Origin: JBBQRS01 sp038214535
GTDB taxonomy: Bacteria; Chloroflexota; Anaerolineae; CG2-30-64-16
Assembly (NCBI GenBank): GCA_038214535.1
Contig: JBBQRS010000027.1
Location: forward strand, 1 to 45,984
Length of the DNA: 45,984 nt
Direction of reading: 5' to 3'
Shown: positions 25,972 through 33,787 of the stretch, piece after piece
How the letters are laid out: each line of letters begins with the position of its first letter
Numbering within the stretch: the first letter of the stretch is position 1
Made by a program: the position numbers and the translations under genes
Notes under the pieces: generated by a model
Told to the model about the DNA's origin: nothing
Databases searched by the model: none
Seen by the model: the letters and a program-made list of their open reading frames with translations, nothing else

Positions 25972-26460
25972 ATGCACACTATGCTACCACAGGATGACCA
26001 TTGTGCCAAAGAGCCGCCGCCACGACTCTACGTAGACGCCATGTTGGGTCGCCTGGCGCGTTGGCTAAGGTTACTGGGTTATGATACGCTTTACTGGCGC
26101 GAGGGCAGTGATGCGGCGCTGGCCGACCAGGCGCGCGCCGAGGGCCGCCTGGTCATCACGCGCGATCACCAGTTGGCGGCGCGGCGCGGCGTGAATGCGT
26201 TGCTGGTCTCCGCAGAAACGCTGGATGCCCAACTCGCCGAGGTGCGCGCAGCGCTGGGCGACCCACCCGGGCCGTTGACGCGCTGCCCGGAATGCAACGG
26301 CGTGCTGGAAGAACTGGCGCACGCGGACGCGCGTGACCTCGTCCCTGCGTATGTCTGGCAGACGCAACCGACGTTTCGCCGCTGCGCGGGCTGTGGGCGG
26401 GTTTACTGGCAGGGGACACACGTGCCGGGAATGCTGGCGCGTCTGGAAGGACGTTCATAG
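25972..26460 (+). CDS. Mut7-C RNase-domain protein with zinc ribbon
   Basis: The 162-residue protein matches the Mut7-C family (PIN-like): YVDAMLGRLARWLRLLGYDT, ITRDHQL and LLVSAETLDAQL. A CxxC-x(n)-CxxC zinc ribbon follows (RCPECNG and RRCAGCGRVYWQGTH). RNase activity is proposed for this domain. ATG 25972 follows GGTGGA at 6-base spacing; the longer frame from 25915 overlaps the divergent amt start. The TAG stop overlaps the GTG start of the DUF2723 gene by 1 base. Confidence 0.83.
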   Translation: MHTMLPQDDHCAKEPPPRLYVDAMLGRLARWLRLLGYDTLYWREGSDAALADQARAEGRLVITRDHQLAARRGVNALLVSAETLDAQLAEVRAALGDPPGPLTRCPECNGVLEELAHADARDLVPAYVWQTQPTFRRCAGCGRVYWQGTHVPGMLARLEGRS

Positions 26461-28337
26461 TGCGCCGTAAAGACACCGTCTGGGCATTCGTCTTGACGTT
26501 GGTAAGCCTGGTGTTGTATGTGGCAACGGCCGCGCCGACCGTGGCGACGGTTTTCGATGACAGCCTGGAGTTCCAGGTGGTGCTGCCCACCGCGGGCATC
26601 GCGCACCCCAGCGGCTATCCGCTCTACACGATGGGCGGCTTCGTCGCGTCGAAGGTCATTCCATTCCGTGACCCCGCGGGCAGGGTCAACCTGCTTTCGG
26701 CGCTGGCGGCCGCGGTGACGGTGGGCGTCTTCTATCTGGTCGCGCGGCGCGTCGCGGGGAATCGCGCGGCGGCAATAATTGCCGCGGTCGCGCTGATGAT
26801 CTCGCCGGTCTGGTGGTCGCAGGCGACCATCGCGGAAGTGTATGCGCTGCACGGGTTGTTCTCTGTGCTGTTCCTCCTCCTCATTCTGAAGTGGGAGGAA
26901 GGCGTCATGCAGACCGGCGCGCATGCACCGGACGATCGTTATCTCGTGATCGCCGCGCTGGTGTTCGGGCTGGCATTGGCGCACCATCGGTTGATTGCCC
27001 TGCTGGTCCCGGCGACCCTGGTCTTCCTGTTCTGGACCGATCCCAACTTGCTGCGCCAACCTGCGCGCTGGGTCAAGCCGTTGGCCGCGGCTCTGCTTCC
27101 GCTCCTGCTATATCTGTATCTGCCCATCCGCGGCCAGACGACGAGTTCCCTGGATGGGACGTACGTTCCCACGCTGCGCGGCACGCTCGATTGGGTGCTG
27201 GCGAGCGATTACCGCATCTTCCTGACGGGCAACCCCTTCAACATTCAGCGCGGCCCCGGCGATTATGTGGCGCTCTTCCTGCAACAATTTGGCGCGCTGC
27301 TGATTCTGGCCGCATTCCTCGGCGTCCTCAGCGGGTGGCGCTTCAGCCGCCGGCGCTGGGCCTTTCTCCTCATCGCGACGATCACGCAAATCGTCTTCGG
27401 GATGGCCTATAAGGTGCAGGACATCGGCGTTTTCTTCATCCCGGCGTTCATCCTGGTCGCCCTGTGGGCCGCCTGGGGGTTGACTTCGTTGATTGACGGC
27501 CTGTCGGTGTGGGGCGTGGGGCAAGCGCGCAGCCTGCGTTTGCCGTCCTCGGCGCGACCGTTCGTGTTGGGTGCGGCGATCTTGTTCACGGCGTTGGTCT
27601 TCCTCTTCGAGCCGGTGCAGTCGGCGGTGTCCGGCTTCGACGAGATGGATCGCAGCGCGGATTGGGCGGTCTACGATGCGGGCGCGGACGCGCTGATGAA
27701 CGCCGTCGCGCCAGGCGGGCGAGTGGTAGGGCTGCTGGGCGAGACGACGTTATTACGCTATTTCCGGGATGTGCTGAGGGCGCGCCCAGATGTGGCGGTG
27801 ACCCCGGCGGACAGCGAGGAGGCGCGCTTTGCGGCCATCGAGCGGGGGCTGGCCGCGGGTGAGCCGGTGTACATCACGCGTGACCTGCCGGGGGCGGCTG
27901 CGCGCTACAGCCTGGATGCGTCCGGACCGCTGATCGCCGTGAGTCCAAAGGCGCAGCCTGCCCCCGCGCCCGACGGCGAGCCGATCGGCGCGAGCGTTAT
28001 GATGACAAACCTTACGATCGAGGGGCATCAAACACATGCCGGCCCGGTGATTCGTGTGTCCCCCGTGTGGACGACTTCCGCGCCCATCGGTGAAGAGCTA
28101 AAAATCTCGGCGCGCCTGCTGGATGCGGGTGGGCAAGTGATCGTCGCCGACGACCGCATCCCGGTGCATTTCGCGTATCCCACAACGGCCTGGGTTCCCG
28201 GCGAACTGGTGCAGGACGTGTATGATTTGCCCATCCCACCTGGTGCACCGGGCGGCCCCTACAGCATCCAGCTCATCCTCTACCGCGCCGCGGACGGCTC
28301 CGAGCTCGGCCGCGTGCAGCGCCCCATCTCGCCATGA
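26460..28337 (+). CDS. DUF2723 membrane glycosyltransferase-like protein
   Basis: The 625-residue protein begins with GTG. Its N-terminus carries the DUF2723 signature: APTVATVFDDSLEFQVVLPT, then AGIAHPSGYPLYTMGG. About ten membrane helices follow to residue 395, then a soluble C-terminal domain with a beta-rich part (SARLLDAGGQVIVADDRIPV). The acidic pair DD-SLEF in the first periplasmic loop is the likely catalytic site of a GT-C fold enzyme. Members are thought to transfer sugars from polyprenyl carriers to proteins; acceptor and donor are unknown here. Confidence 0.82.
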   Translation: MRRKDTVWAFVLTLVSLVLYVATAAPTVATVFDDSLEFQVVLPTAGIAHPSGYPLYTMGGFVASKVIPFRDPAGRVNLLSALAAAVTVGVFYLVARRVAGNRAAAIIAAVALMISPVWWSQATIAEVYALHGLFSVLFLLLILKWEEGVMQTGAHAPDDRYLVIAALVFGLALAHHRLIALLVPATLVFLFWTDPNLLRQPARWVKPLAAALLPLLLYLYLPIRGQTTSSLDGTYVPTLRGTLDWVLASDYRIFLTGNPFNIQRGPGDYVALFLQQFGALLILAAFLGVLSGWRFSRRRWAFLLIATITQIVFGMAYKVQDIGVFFIPAFILVALWAAWGLTSLIDGLSVWGVGQARSLRLPSSARPFVLGAAILFTALVFLFEPVQSAVSGFDEMDRSADWAVYDAGADALMNAVAPGGRVVGLLGETTLLRYFRDVLRARPDVAVTPADSEEARFAAIERGLAAGEPVYITRDLPGAAARYSLDASGPLIAVSPKAQPAPAPDGEPIGASVMMTNLTIEGHQTHAGPVIRVSPVWTTSAPIGEELKISARLLDAGGQVIVADDRIPVHFAYPTTAWVPGELVQDVYDLPIPPGAPGGPYSIQLILYRAADGSELGRVQRPISP

Positions 28338-28440
28338 AGTTCCGGTAAGTAGACATGTAGACAAGTAAATAAGGAATCAAGGGTTGGTCGCGAAGCGCAC
28401 ATCCTCTCCCGCGGAGTGCGCATCCTCAGATGCGCCGCGG
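28338..28440. other. Intergenic stretch with small direct and inverted repeats
   Basis: Contains GTAGACATGTAGACAAGTA-like short direct repeats (about 28351-28370) and a family D copy (CCGCGGAGTGCGCATCCTCA and following, about 28408-28440) related to sequence at 30522-30625. An ORF of 73 codons from 28384 crosses into the next element; it has no ribosome site and is not accepted as a gene. Confidence 0.6.
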
Positions 28441-28674
28441 CGAACGTTAGACGTTAGACATTTAGACAGGAGGTCATTTCGTCTAAAGTTGATATCAGAA
28501 GCCGTTTTGGTGAGGCGAAAATGTCTTAACGCGTGGTATGCGTTAAAAGCAGACGCGTCGAAACAAGAGTGGCTCTTTAAGGGCTTTATAGCCTCCCGCG
28601 TGTAGCCACTCCTGGCTGGATCTGATCGTTAGACTCAATGACCCCCTGTCTAAATGTCTAACGTCTAACGTTCG
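28441..28674. repeat. 234-bp element with 46-bp terminal inverted repeats and a structured core
   Basis: Left arm 28441-28486 and right arm 28629-28674 are complementary at 43 of 46 positions (outer end CGAACGTTAGACGTTAGACA). The core holds AACGC/GCGTT (28529-28545 region), CGCGTCGAAAC, and GAGTGGCT...AGCCACTC with an inner GGGCT/AGCCT hairpin (28569-28612). The layout is that of a MITE or a structured RNA gene. No transposase or accepted ORF lies inside. Confidence 0.75.
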
Positions 28675-28693
28675 GATCGTTCTGACTTTGTAT

Positions 28694-28812
28694 TTATCCG
28701 AAAACTGCGTGTCGCTCTCCTTCGTAGTGACAGCTTCAGCCGTGGGGGCAATACAACGGCTGAAGCTGTCACTACGAAGGAAAAGATATGTTGCTCTGGG
28801 ATTTTCGGATAA
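28694..28812. repeat. Family B element with nested inverted repeats, copy 1
   Basis: Outer 11-bp arms TTATCCGAAAA (28694-28704) and TTTTCGGATAA (28802-28812) enclose perfect inner 25-bp arms (28719-28743 and 28756-28780; core GTAGTGACAGCTTCAGCCGT). It is non-coding. A partial copy in opposite orientation lies at 41013. Confidence 0.88.
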
Positions 28813-28853
28813 GATTCCCCATTATACCACAAAACGAACTTTTGTGCTAGTTG

Positions 28854-30410
28854 TCATAACGATGCGTTGGTCTGTTCGGCCTCTTTCGGCTTTGGCGCGG
28901 CGCGCTCGAAGATCTCCGTCAGCTCGCGCAGGCGCGCCTTGCGCGCGTCCGTCAGCATGTCGGGCGTATAGCGCCATTGCCAGTTGCCGCTCTGCGTGCT
29001 GGGGAAGTTCATGCGCGCCTCGGCCCCGAGGCTCATCACGTCTTGCAGACAGGTCACCGCCTGATTCGATACCGAACTCCACGCCGCGCGGATGAATTCC
29101 CACGGCAGGTCGCCCCCATCGCCCACAGGGTCACATCCGCTGCCAAGGTAACGCAGACAGTTCCACTTCTCCGCCGGCTTGCGGTCGGCCTCGTTGAAGT
29201 AGCCGATCACGGTGTTGTTGTCGTGCGTGCCAGGGTAGACGATCGAGTTGCGCTCGTAGTTGTGCGGCAGATACTGTGGGTTGTTCTCCATCCCGAAGGC
29301 AAACTGGAGGATCTTCATGCCGGGGAACGCGAACTGATGGCGCAGGGCGTCCACCTCCGGCGTGATGACGCCCAGGTCCTCCGCGATAATCGGCGGGCGG
29401 CCCAGGTCGGCTTCGAGCGCCTGGAAGAGCGCCGCCCCCGGCCCCTTGACCCAGCGCCCGTTGGTCGCCGTCGGCTCCGTCGCGGCGACCTCCCAATACG
29501 CCTCGAAGCCTCGGAAGTGGTCTATGCGGATGACGTCCACGAGCTGGAGCGTGCGCCGCACCCGGTCGCGCCACCACTGGTAGTTGTTCGCGGCCATCAC
29601 ATCCCAGCGGTAATGCGGGTTGCCCCAGCGTTGCCCCGTCTCCGAGAAGAGATCGGGCGGCACACCCGCAATGACGGTCGGGCTGCCTTCCTCGTCGAGC
29701 TGGAACAGATCGGGGTGGCTCCACACGTCGGCGCTGTCTTCGGCGACGAAGATCGGCACGTCGCCGATGATCTGGATGCCGAGGTCATTGGCGTGTGTCT
29801 TGAGCGCGCCCCATTGTTCCGCAAAGACCCATTGGAGATATTCGTGGTAGGTAGCTTCATCCGCCAGCATTGCCCGATAGTAGGTCAGCGCCTCAGGCCG
29901 GCGCAGGCGAATGTCGCGCGGCCAGTCGTGCCAACTGCCGCCGCCGAAGTACCCCTTGAGCGCCATAAAGAGACCGTAGTCGGCAAGCCAGGCGGCGTGG
30001 GCCTGACGGTAATCCTCGAAGCCGCGGCGCTGGTCATCCGTGGCCGCGGCGCTGAAATGTTCGAAGCTGCGCCGAAAGAGCCGCGTTTTGTAAGCGATGA
30101 CCGGGCCGAAGTCCACGCGATCCGTCGGGAACGCGGGCGCGTCCAGCAGGGCGTCCGGCGGCAGCAAGCCTGACCACGCCAGCCCATCGGGGCTGATGAG
30201 CAGGGGGTTGCCCGCAAAGGCCGAAAAGGATTGATAGGGCGAATCCGCGTAGCCGGTTGGTCCCAGGGGAAGCACCTGCCAGAGCTGTTGTTTGGCCCCG
30301 GCGAGCCAGCCGATGAAGTCATAGGCGCCTTTACCGAGGTCGCCGATGCCATGCCGGCCGGGAAACGAGGTCGGGTGACACAGCACGCCGCTGGATCTGG
30401 GGAAGCTCAT
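28854..30410 (-). CDS. malQ: 4-alpha-glucanotransferase
   Basis: The 518-residue GH77 enzyme has SSGVLCHPTSFPGRHGIGDL at the start, LPLGPTGYADSPYQSFSAFA, VIRIDHFRGF (nucleophile Asp), IIAEDLGVITPEVD (acid/base Glu) and YPGTHDNNTVIGY. It moves glucan segments between alpha-1,4-glucans, as in maltodextrin or glycogen metabolism. ATG 30410 (MSFPRSSG) is preferred over ATG 30428 because an AGGCAGG-type site precedes it. No other glycogen genes lie near. A strong palindrome covers its promoter. Confidence 0.93.
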   Translation of the reverse strand: MSFPRSSGVLCHPTSFPGRHGIGDLGKGAYDFIGWLAGAKQQLWQVLPLGPTGYADSPYQSFSAFAGNPLLISPDGLAWSGLLPPDALLDAPAFPTDRVDFGPVIAYKTRLFRRSFEHFSAAATDDQRRGFEDYRQAHAAWLADYGLFMALKGYFGGGSWHDWPRDIRLRRPEALTYYRAMLADEATYHEYLQWVFAEQWGALKTHANDLGIQIIGDVPIFVAEDSADVWSHPDLFQLDEEGSPTVIAGVPPDLFSETGQRWGNPHYRWDVMAANNYQWWRDRVRRTLQLVDVIRIDHFRGFEAYWEVAATEPTATNGRWVKGPGAALFQALEADLGRPPIIAEDLGVITPEVDALRHQFAFPGMKILQFAFGMENNPQYLPHNYERNSIVYPGTHDNNTVIGYFNEADRKPAEKWNCLRYLGSGCDPVGDGGDLPWEFIRAAWSSVSNQAVTCLQDVMSLGAEARMNFPSTQSGNWQWRYTPDMLTDARKARLRELTEIFERAAPKPKEAEQTNASL

Positions 30411-30450
30411 ACGCACCTGCCTTTTCATGCGATGATTTTTGGCTACTCAC

Positions 30451-30483
30451 AGTATACTTTGTCACGCGCTTGAGTGACAAAGT
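30451..30483 (-). promoter_or_regulatory. malQ promoter with overlapping 28-bp palindrome
   Basis: On the minus strand TTGTCA (30475-30480) and TATACT (30451-30456) are 18 bases apart. Between and over them lies a palindrome with perfect 10-bp arms, ACTTTGTCAC (30456-30465) and GTGACAAAGT (30474-30483), and an 8-base centre. Such placement between -35 and -10 is typical of a repressor operator. The regulator gene is not adjacent. Confidence 0.65.
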
Positions 30484-30521
30484 AGAAGTGGCGCTCCGTG
30501 GGATGCATATGTGGAACAGCC

Positions 30522-30625
30522 CTCTCCGCGGAGTGCGTACCCTCAGTACCCCCTGCGGCGTACGCATCTGAGGATGCTGACTCCGCAATGTAGTTTTGCG
30601 ACGTGCCACTCAGGATGCGCACTCC
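30522..30625. repeat. Family D nested repeats
   Basis: Contains CTCTCCGCGGAGTGCGTACC (30522 on), a paired arm ending CTGAGGATGCTGACTCCGC (about 30568-30586), and a further inverted arm ACTCAGGATGCGCACTCC (30608-30625). The same sequence motif occurs at 28404-28440. No coding capacity; it fills the gap upstream of malQ. Confidence 0.65.
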
Positions 30626-30646
30626 AGGCCGGTTGATACACGCAAG

Positions 30647-30686
30647 AAAAACAGGCCGGAATCATCACGATTCCGGCCTGTTTTTT
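30647..30686 (-). terminator. Intrinsic terminator after nrfA
   Basis: A 17-bp perfect stem (AAAAACAGGCCGGAATC and complement; CAGGCCGGAAT core) with the 5-base loop ATCAC is flanked by A-runs on one side and T-runs on the other. It can work in both directions. It ends the minus-strand nrfHA transcript, 42 bases past the nrfA stop, and no gene reads into it from the left. Confidence 0.88.
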
Positions 30687-30727
30687 GTGTTATTTATTGC
30701 GTCGGGTCGCTCCCGACGCGTTGTCGG

Positions 30728-32110
30728 TTATTGTGCGGCGGCGGTCGCGCCCTGCGGCGTCACCCGTTCCGCAGCAATCTGCGCCTGGCGGGCGAAGTCA
30801 ATCGAATTCGCCAGGACGCGCGCGGCCTCTTGTGGGCTGTGGAAACCGGTGCTGTTTTCTGAGGCGATGAAGTCCCAGCGCATGGAGGCCCGGCGGTGCA
30901 GGTAGCGCGCTTCCTCGAGTTGCGCGTCGGTCGCGCCGGCGTTCTGCGCCGCGACGATCGCATCCATCGCGTCGCCCAACGCCGCTTCGCTGCTGCGCAA
31001 CAGTTCTGCGGTGTTGTTTTGGATGGTGAGCACCCGGTCTTTTAGCTCTTGCTCATCCTGTTTGTGGCAAGTGCCGCAGGCCTGGTTCAGGTTGTTCAGC
31101 GGGCTGCGCAGCCAGTGATCGGACACCTTGATCGCGCCTTCGCGCACGTAGGGCATGTGGCAGTCGGCGCAGGCCACGCCCGTACGGGCATGGATGCCGG
31201 TGCTGAAGAGTTCCGTCTCCGGGTGTTGCATCTTGAGCATGGGCGCGTTGGTTTCTTTGTGCGTCCAGTCCTTGAAGCCGGCGTCGTCGTAGTATTTCTC
31301 GATATCCTCGATGCGTTTGCCGTTGGCCCAGGGGAAAGTGAGGACCTTGTTGTCGCCCTTGAAGTAATACTCGACGTGGCATTGGTTGCAGACGTAAGAA
31401 CGCATCTCTTGCCGCGTTGCCTTCGTCCAGTCAATGCCTTGCTCATTCAGCGCGTTGATGAACGCCTGGCGGGTGACCCGCAACTCCATCGTGTCAGGGT
31501 CGTGACAATCGGCGCAGGAAGAGCCGGTGTGGAACTGGTCTTGCAGTTCTTTATAAGGCGTGTGGTTGAACTCTTCCCAGCCCATGCTGGCGGCCAGTTG
31601 TGGCGCTTCGGCGGTGTGGCAGTTGGCGCACGCGCTGGGTTGCGCGACGACTTCCTGTCGCTTCGTCTCTTTCTGGTCGGACAGGGCATAGAAGTGGCCG
31701 CGTTCTTCGTTATAGTCCACGGCGAAGGAGTAGCCCGCCCAGATGCGCTTGAGGATGGGGTTGCGTTCCAGCCTGCTGTACGGGTTGGCCCCGCCGTAAG
31801 GGGTTTCCGTGTCGGGGCCGGTAATCTCGGTCTTCTTGAACGAATCGTACTGGCGCGGGAAATTTTGCCCCCAGACAGCCGGGTCCAGCTCGTTCGGCGC
31901 AATCTGCACTACCTTGAGCGGATACTCTGCTTCTTCGGCCTTGTGCGTGGTGACGCTGGTCAGCAGAGAGGCCGCGCCCGCCATGATGGCAAGGCCGGCG
32001 ACAAAGGCAAGACCGATCCATAGCCAATTGCGGCGTGCGGGGGTTTGGGGTTCAGGTGTCGTCATCGGCGTCTCCTCCAGATCGTCCGGTTCCAACGGTT
32101 TATTTGCCAT
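30728..32110 (-). CDS. nrfA: Cytochrome c nitrite reductase catalytic subunit (c552), CxxCH type
   Basis: The 460-residue pentaheme protein has an N-terminal membrane anchor or signal (about 29-50). Five heme motifs are present: C161ANCH, C199ADCH, C241NQCH, C314ADCH and C345GTCH. Active-site residues match NrfA: R137 in ERGHFYAL, Y248 in HVEYYF and H296 in MLKMQHPE. It reduces nitrite to ammonium with six electrons outside the cytoplasm. The first, catalytic heme motif is CANCH, whereas most NrfA have CxxCK; the CxxCH form is a known subgroup. It overlaps nrfH by 11 bases. Confidence 0.93.
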   Translation of the reverse strand: MANKPLEPDDLEETPMTTPEPQTPARRNWLWIGLAFVAGLAIMAGAASLLTSVTTHKAEEAEYPLKVVQIAPNELDPAVWGQNFPRQYDSFKKTEITGPDTETPYGGANPYSRLERNPILKRIWAGYSFAVDYNEERGHFYALSDQKETKRQEVVAQPSACANCHTAEAPQLAASMGWEEFNHTPYKELQDQFHTGSSCADCHDPDTMELRVTRQAFINALNEQGIDWTKATRQEMRSYVCNQCHVEYYFKGDNKVLTFPWANGKRIEDIEKYYDDAGFKDWTHKETNAPMLKMQHPETELFSTGIHARTGVACADCHMPYVREGAIKVSDHWLRSPLNNLNQACGTCHKQDEQELKDRVLTIQNNTAELLRSSEAALGDAMDAIVAAQNAGATDAQLEEARYLHRRASMRWDFIASENSTGFHSPQEAARVLANSIDFARQAQIAAERVTPQGATAAAQ

Positions 32111-32609
32111 GCCCGATGCCTTGATGACACGTGAGACAACTGGTCGGGTCGTCGGTGGTCGCGTGGTTCATGGCGACGGTCACATCGGCATGACAGGACA
32201 GGCAGGCATGTTGCGTGACATTACGGTTAAGTTCGGTGATGCGAATCGGCTCTTCGAAGCGGCCGGTGGTGAACATCAGGCTGTGCCGGAAGCCGTTGAT
32301 GCCCTTCACGGCATATTTGCTGATAATACTGTTGTGCGGCGCGTGGCAGTCATTGCAGGTGGCGACGTGCGCGTGCGGGCCGTGGCTCCAGCCGTCGAAC
32401 TCGTCGCGCATGACGTGACAGTTCACGCACGCGTTCGGGTCATCCACGAAGTACGAGGCGCCCTCGGCATAGGCGAAGGTGAACCCGCTCAGCCCGATGA
32501 TGCCGCCCAGGAGCGCGGCCAGCCCGATCCAGACCCAGAGCGGGAAGTGCTTGAGGAAGGATGTGCGGGCCGGTTGTACGGGCGTCGGTTCGGGCGTTGG
32601 CTGCTGCAT
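32100..32609 (-). CDS. nrfH: Cytochrome c nitrite reductase small subunit, NapC/NirT type
   Basis: The 169-residue protein has one N-terminal membrane helix (about 24-47) and four CxxCH heme motifs at C61VNC, C85NDC, C136LSC and C158LTC. It takes electrons from the menaquinol pool and passes them to NrfA, forming the membrane-bound NrfHA complex. Its 3' end encodes the ATG of nrfA, so the two are coupled. The ferredoxin-like gene lies upstream, beyond a family A hairpin. Confidence 0.93.
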   Translation of the reverse strand: MQQPTPEPTPVQPARTSFLKHFPLWVWIGLAALLGGIIGLSGFTFAYAEGASYFVDDPNACVNCHVMRDEFDGWSHGPHAHVATCNDCHAPHNSIISKYAVKGINGFRHSLMFTTGRFEEPIRITELNRNVTQHACLSCHADVTVAMNHATTDDPTSCLTCHQGIGHGK

Positions 32610-32632
32610 GTGTGTTCTCGGCTATCGAATGG

Positions 32633-32692
32633 CCTGTAGCTTAGCCCCTTGTGGGCGTCGTCGCAAACGCCCACAAGGGGCTAAGCTACAGG
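32633..32692. repeat. Family A hairpin repeat, copy 4
   Basis: Perfect 26-bp arms (32633-32658 and 32667-32692) and an 8-base loop; the longest of the family in this window. It lies between the ferredoxin-like gene and nrfH, inside their likely common transcript, where it could act as mRNA stabiliser or attenuator. Confidence 0.9.
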
Positions 32693-32696
32693 ATGT

Positions 32697-33419
32697 TTAG
32701 TGCGCGTTGACGACGACGGTTTCCAGCGGAACCTGCACCCCGCTGAGGGCCATCGCCTGACGGACGATCATTTCCAGGCCGCCGCAGCAGGGCACCGTCA
32801 TACGAACGACGCGGATGCTCTGGATGTCGGATTGGATCAGGATTTGCGCCATCTTCTGGATGTACGCCCGGCCATCATCGAGCTTCGGGCAACCGACCGC
32901 AATCGCGGAGTCCTTGATATACTTGGCGTGGGTGTTCGGTTCGGCGAAGGGCACGCAGTCGGCGATCAAGGTCAGCTTTGCGCCCTGCAAGAAGGACGCA
33001 TCCGGCGGGATGAGGTAGAGCTGGACGGGCCACTGGCGCAGTTCCGAACGCGCCTCGACCATCGGCTGTTCCGGCTCCGCCTCTTTCCAGACCTCGAAGT
33101 TGATGGACGGGCAGGCCGCGACGGCGGTTTGTGTTCCGTGTACGTGGCGCACCTGCATCATGGTGGGCAGGGTCGCGCCTGCGGCGGCCATAGCTTCCGC
33201 TTCGTCAAACGGCTCGGCCCACGTCTCGATCATGCTCAGCGCGCCCTGCGGGCATTCGCCCAGACACGCGCCCAGCCCATCGCAATAGCTTTCCTTGACC
33301 AGCCGCAGCTTGCCGTCTATGACCTTGAGCGCGCCTTCCGCGCAGGAAGGCACGCACAGGCCGCAACCGTCGCATTTCTCCTCATCAATGGAAATGATCT
33401 TCCGTAGAGTCATCGTCAT
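32697..33419 (-). CDS. Ferredoxin-like [4Fe-4S] protein next to nrfHA
   Basis: The 240-residue protein starts at ATG 33419 (MTMTLRKI); the longer frame upstream is not family-like. The N-terminus has CDGCGLCVPSC (C16, C19, C22, C26) and CDGLGACLGECP (C46, C52, C56). The second motif lacks one Cys, so one cluster may be [3Fe-4S] or use another ligand. The C-terminal domain (PVQLYLIPPDASFLQGAKLT through VRMTVPCCGGLEMIVRQA) is conserved in anaerobe proteins found with hybrid-cluster and nitrite reduction genes. A role in nitrosative metabolism with NrfHA is inferred from the context. Confidence 0.83.
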   Translation of the reverse strand: MTMTLRKIISIDEEKCDGCGLCVPSCAEGALKVIDGKLRLVKESYCDGLGACLGECPQGALSMIETWAEPFDEAEAMAAAGATLPTMMQVRHVHGTQTAVAACPSINFEVWKEAEPEQPMVEARSELRQWPVQLYLIPPDASFLQGAKLTLIADCVPFAEPNTHAKYIKDSAIAVGCPKLDDGRAYIQKMAQILIQSDIQSIRVVRMTVPCCGGLEMIVRQAMALSGVQVPLETVVVNAH

Positions 33420-33495
33420 AGGTGTGTTCTCTAATGATCTCGCGTGGGGTGACGCGGCCCGCGGTCGGCTGGCGGCCAAACGGGGCATCTGATGA

Positions 33496-33537
33496 AATAT
33501 AGCACAAATCGGCGCGGGTGTCAGAGACTTAAGTCTC
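33496..33537 (-). promoter_or_regulatory. Promoter and 5-4-5 palindrome upstream of the ferredoxin-nrfHA genes
   Basis: On the minus strand CTGACA (33519-33524) and TATATT (33496-33501) are 17 bases apart. The palindrome GAGACTTAAGTCTC (33524-33537) abuts the -35; its centre falls at about -41.5 of the predicted start. The 5-4-5 layout and position are those of CRP/FNR-family activator sites, although the half-site GAGAC is not the FNR TTGAT. Confidence 0.6.
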
Positions 33538-33654
33538 ATCACGGCGCGCTCAGCGTGGTTGCGGATCGCCTGGCAGGCACCGCGTAAAGACGGTACAAAA
33601 GCGGCCGGCATTGAGCCTCAACCTTAACATTTGATAAGAAGAGCCCAAAGCCTA

Positions 33655-33683
33655 TTGACTTAACGAGGCGATTGGAGTACAAA
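33655..33683 (+). promoter_or_regulatory. Promoter of the small gene at 33788
   Basis: TTGACT (33655-33660) and TACAAA (33678-33683) are 17 bases apart. The leader would be about 98 bases. The rest of 33538-33787 shows nothing else I can name. Confidence 0.5.
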
Positions 33684-33787
33684 TAGTTTACAGCCAGGTA
33701 CGAATGATGGTCAAATAGCGTATCAAGGGTTATCCTTGCTGCCAGCCGCGAGATGCACCACCCACCTGGCGTTGAAAAGGGAGAGAC

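Noticed and set aside
28384..28605. 73-codon open frame across the 234-bp element
   Set aside because: It begins in one repeat and ends in another, has no ribosome site, and its sequence is explained by repeat and stem structures.
28441..28700. CRISPR array suggested by GTTAGAC repeats
   Set aside because: The repeats are two inverted arms plus short internal duplications, with no regular spacer-repeat unit.
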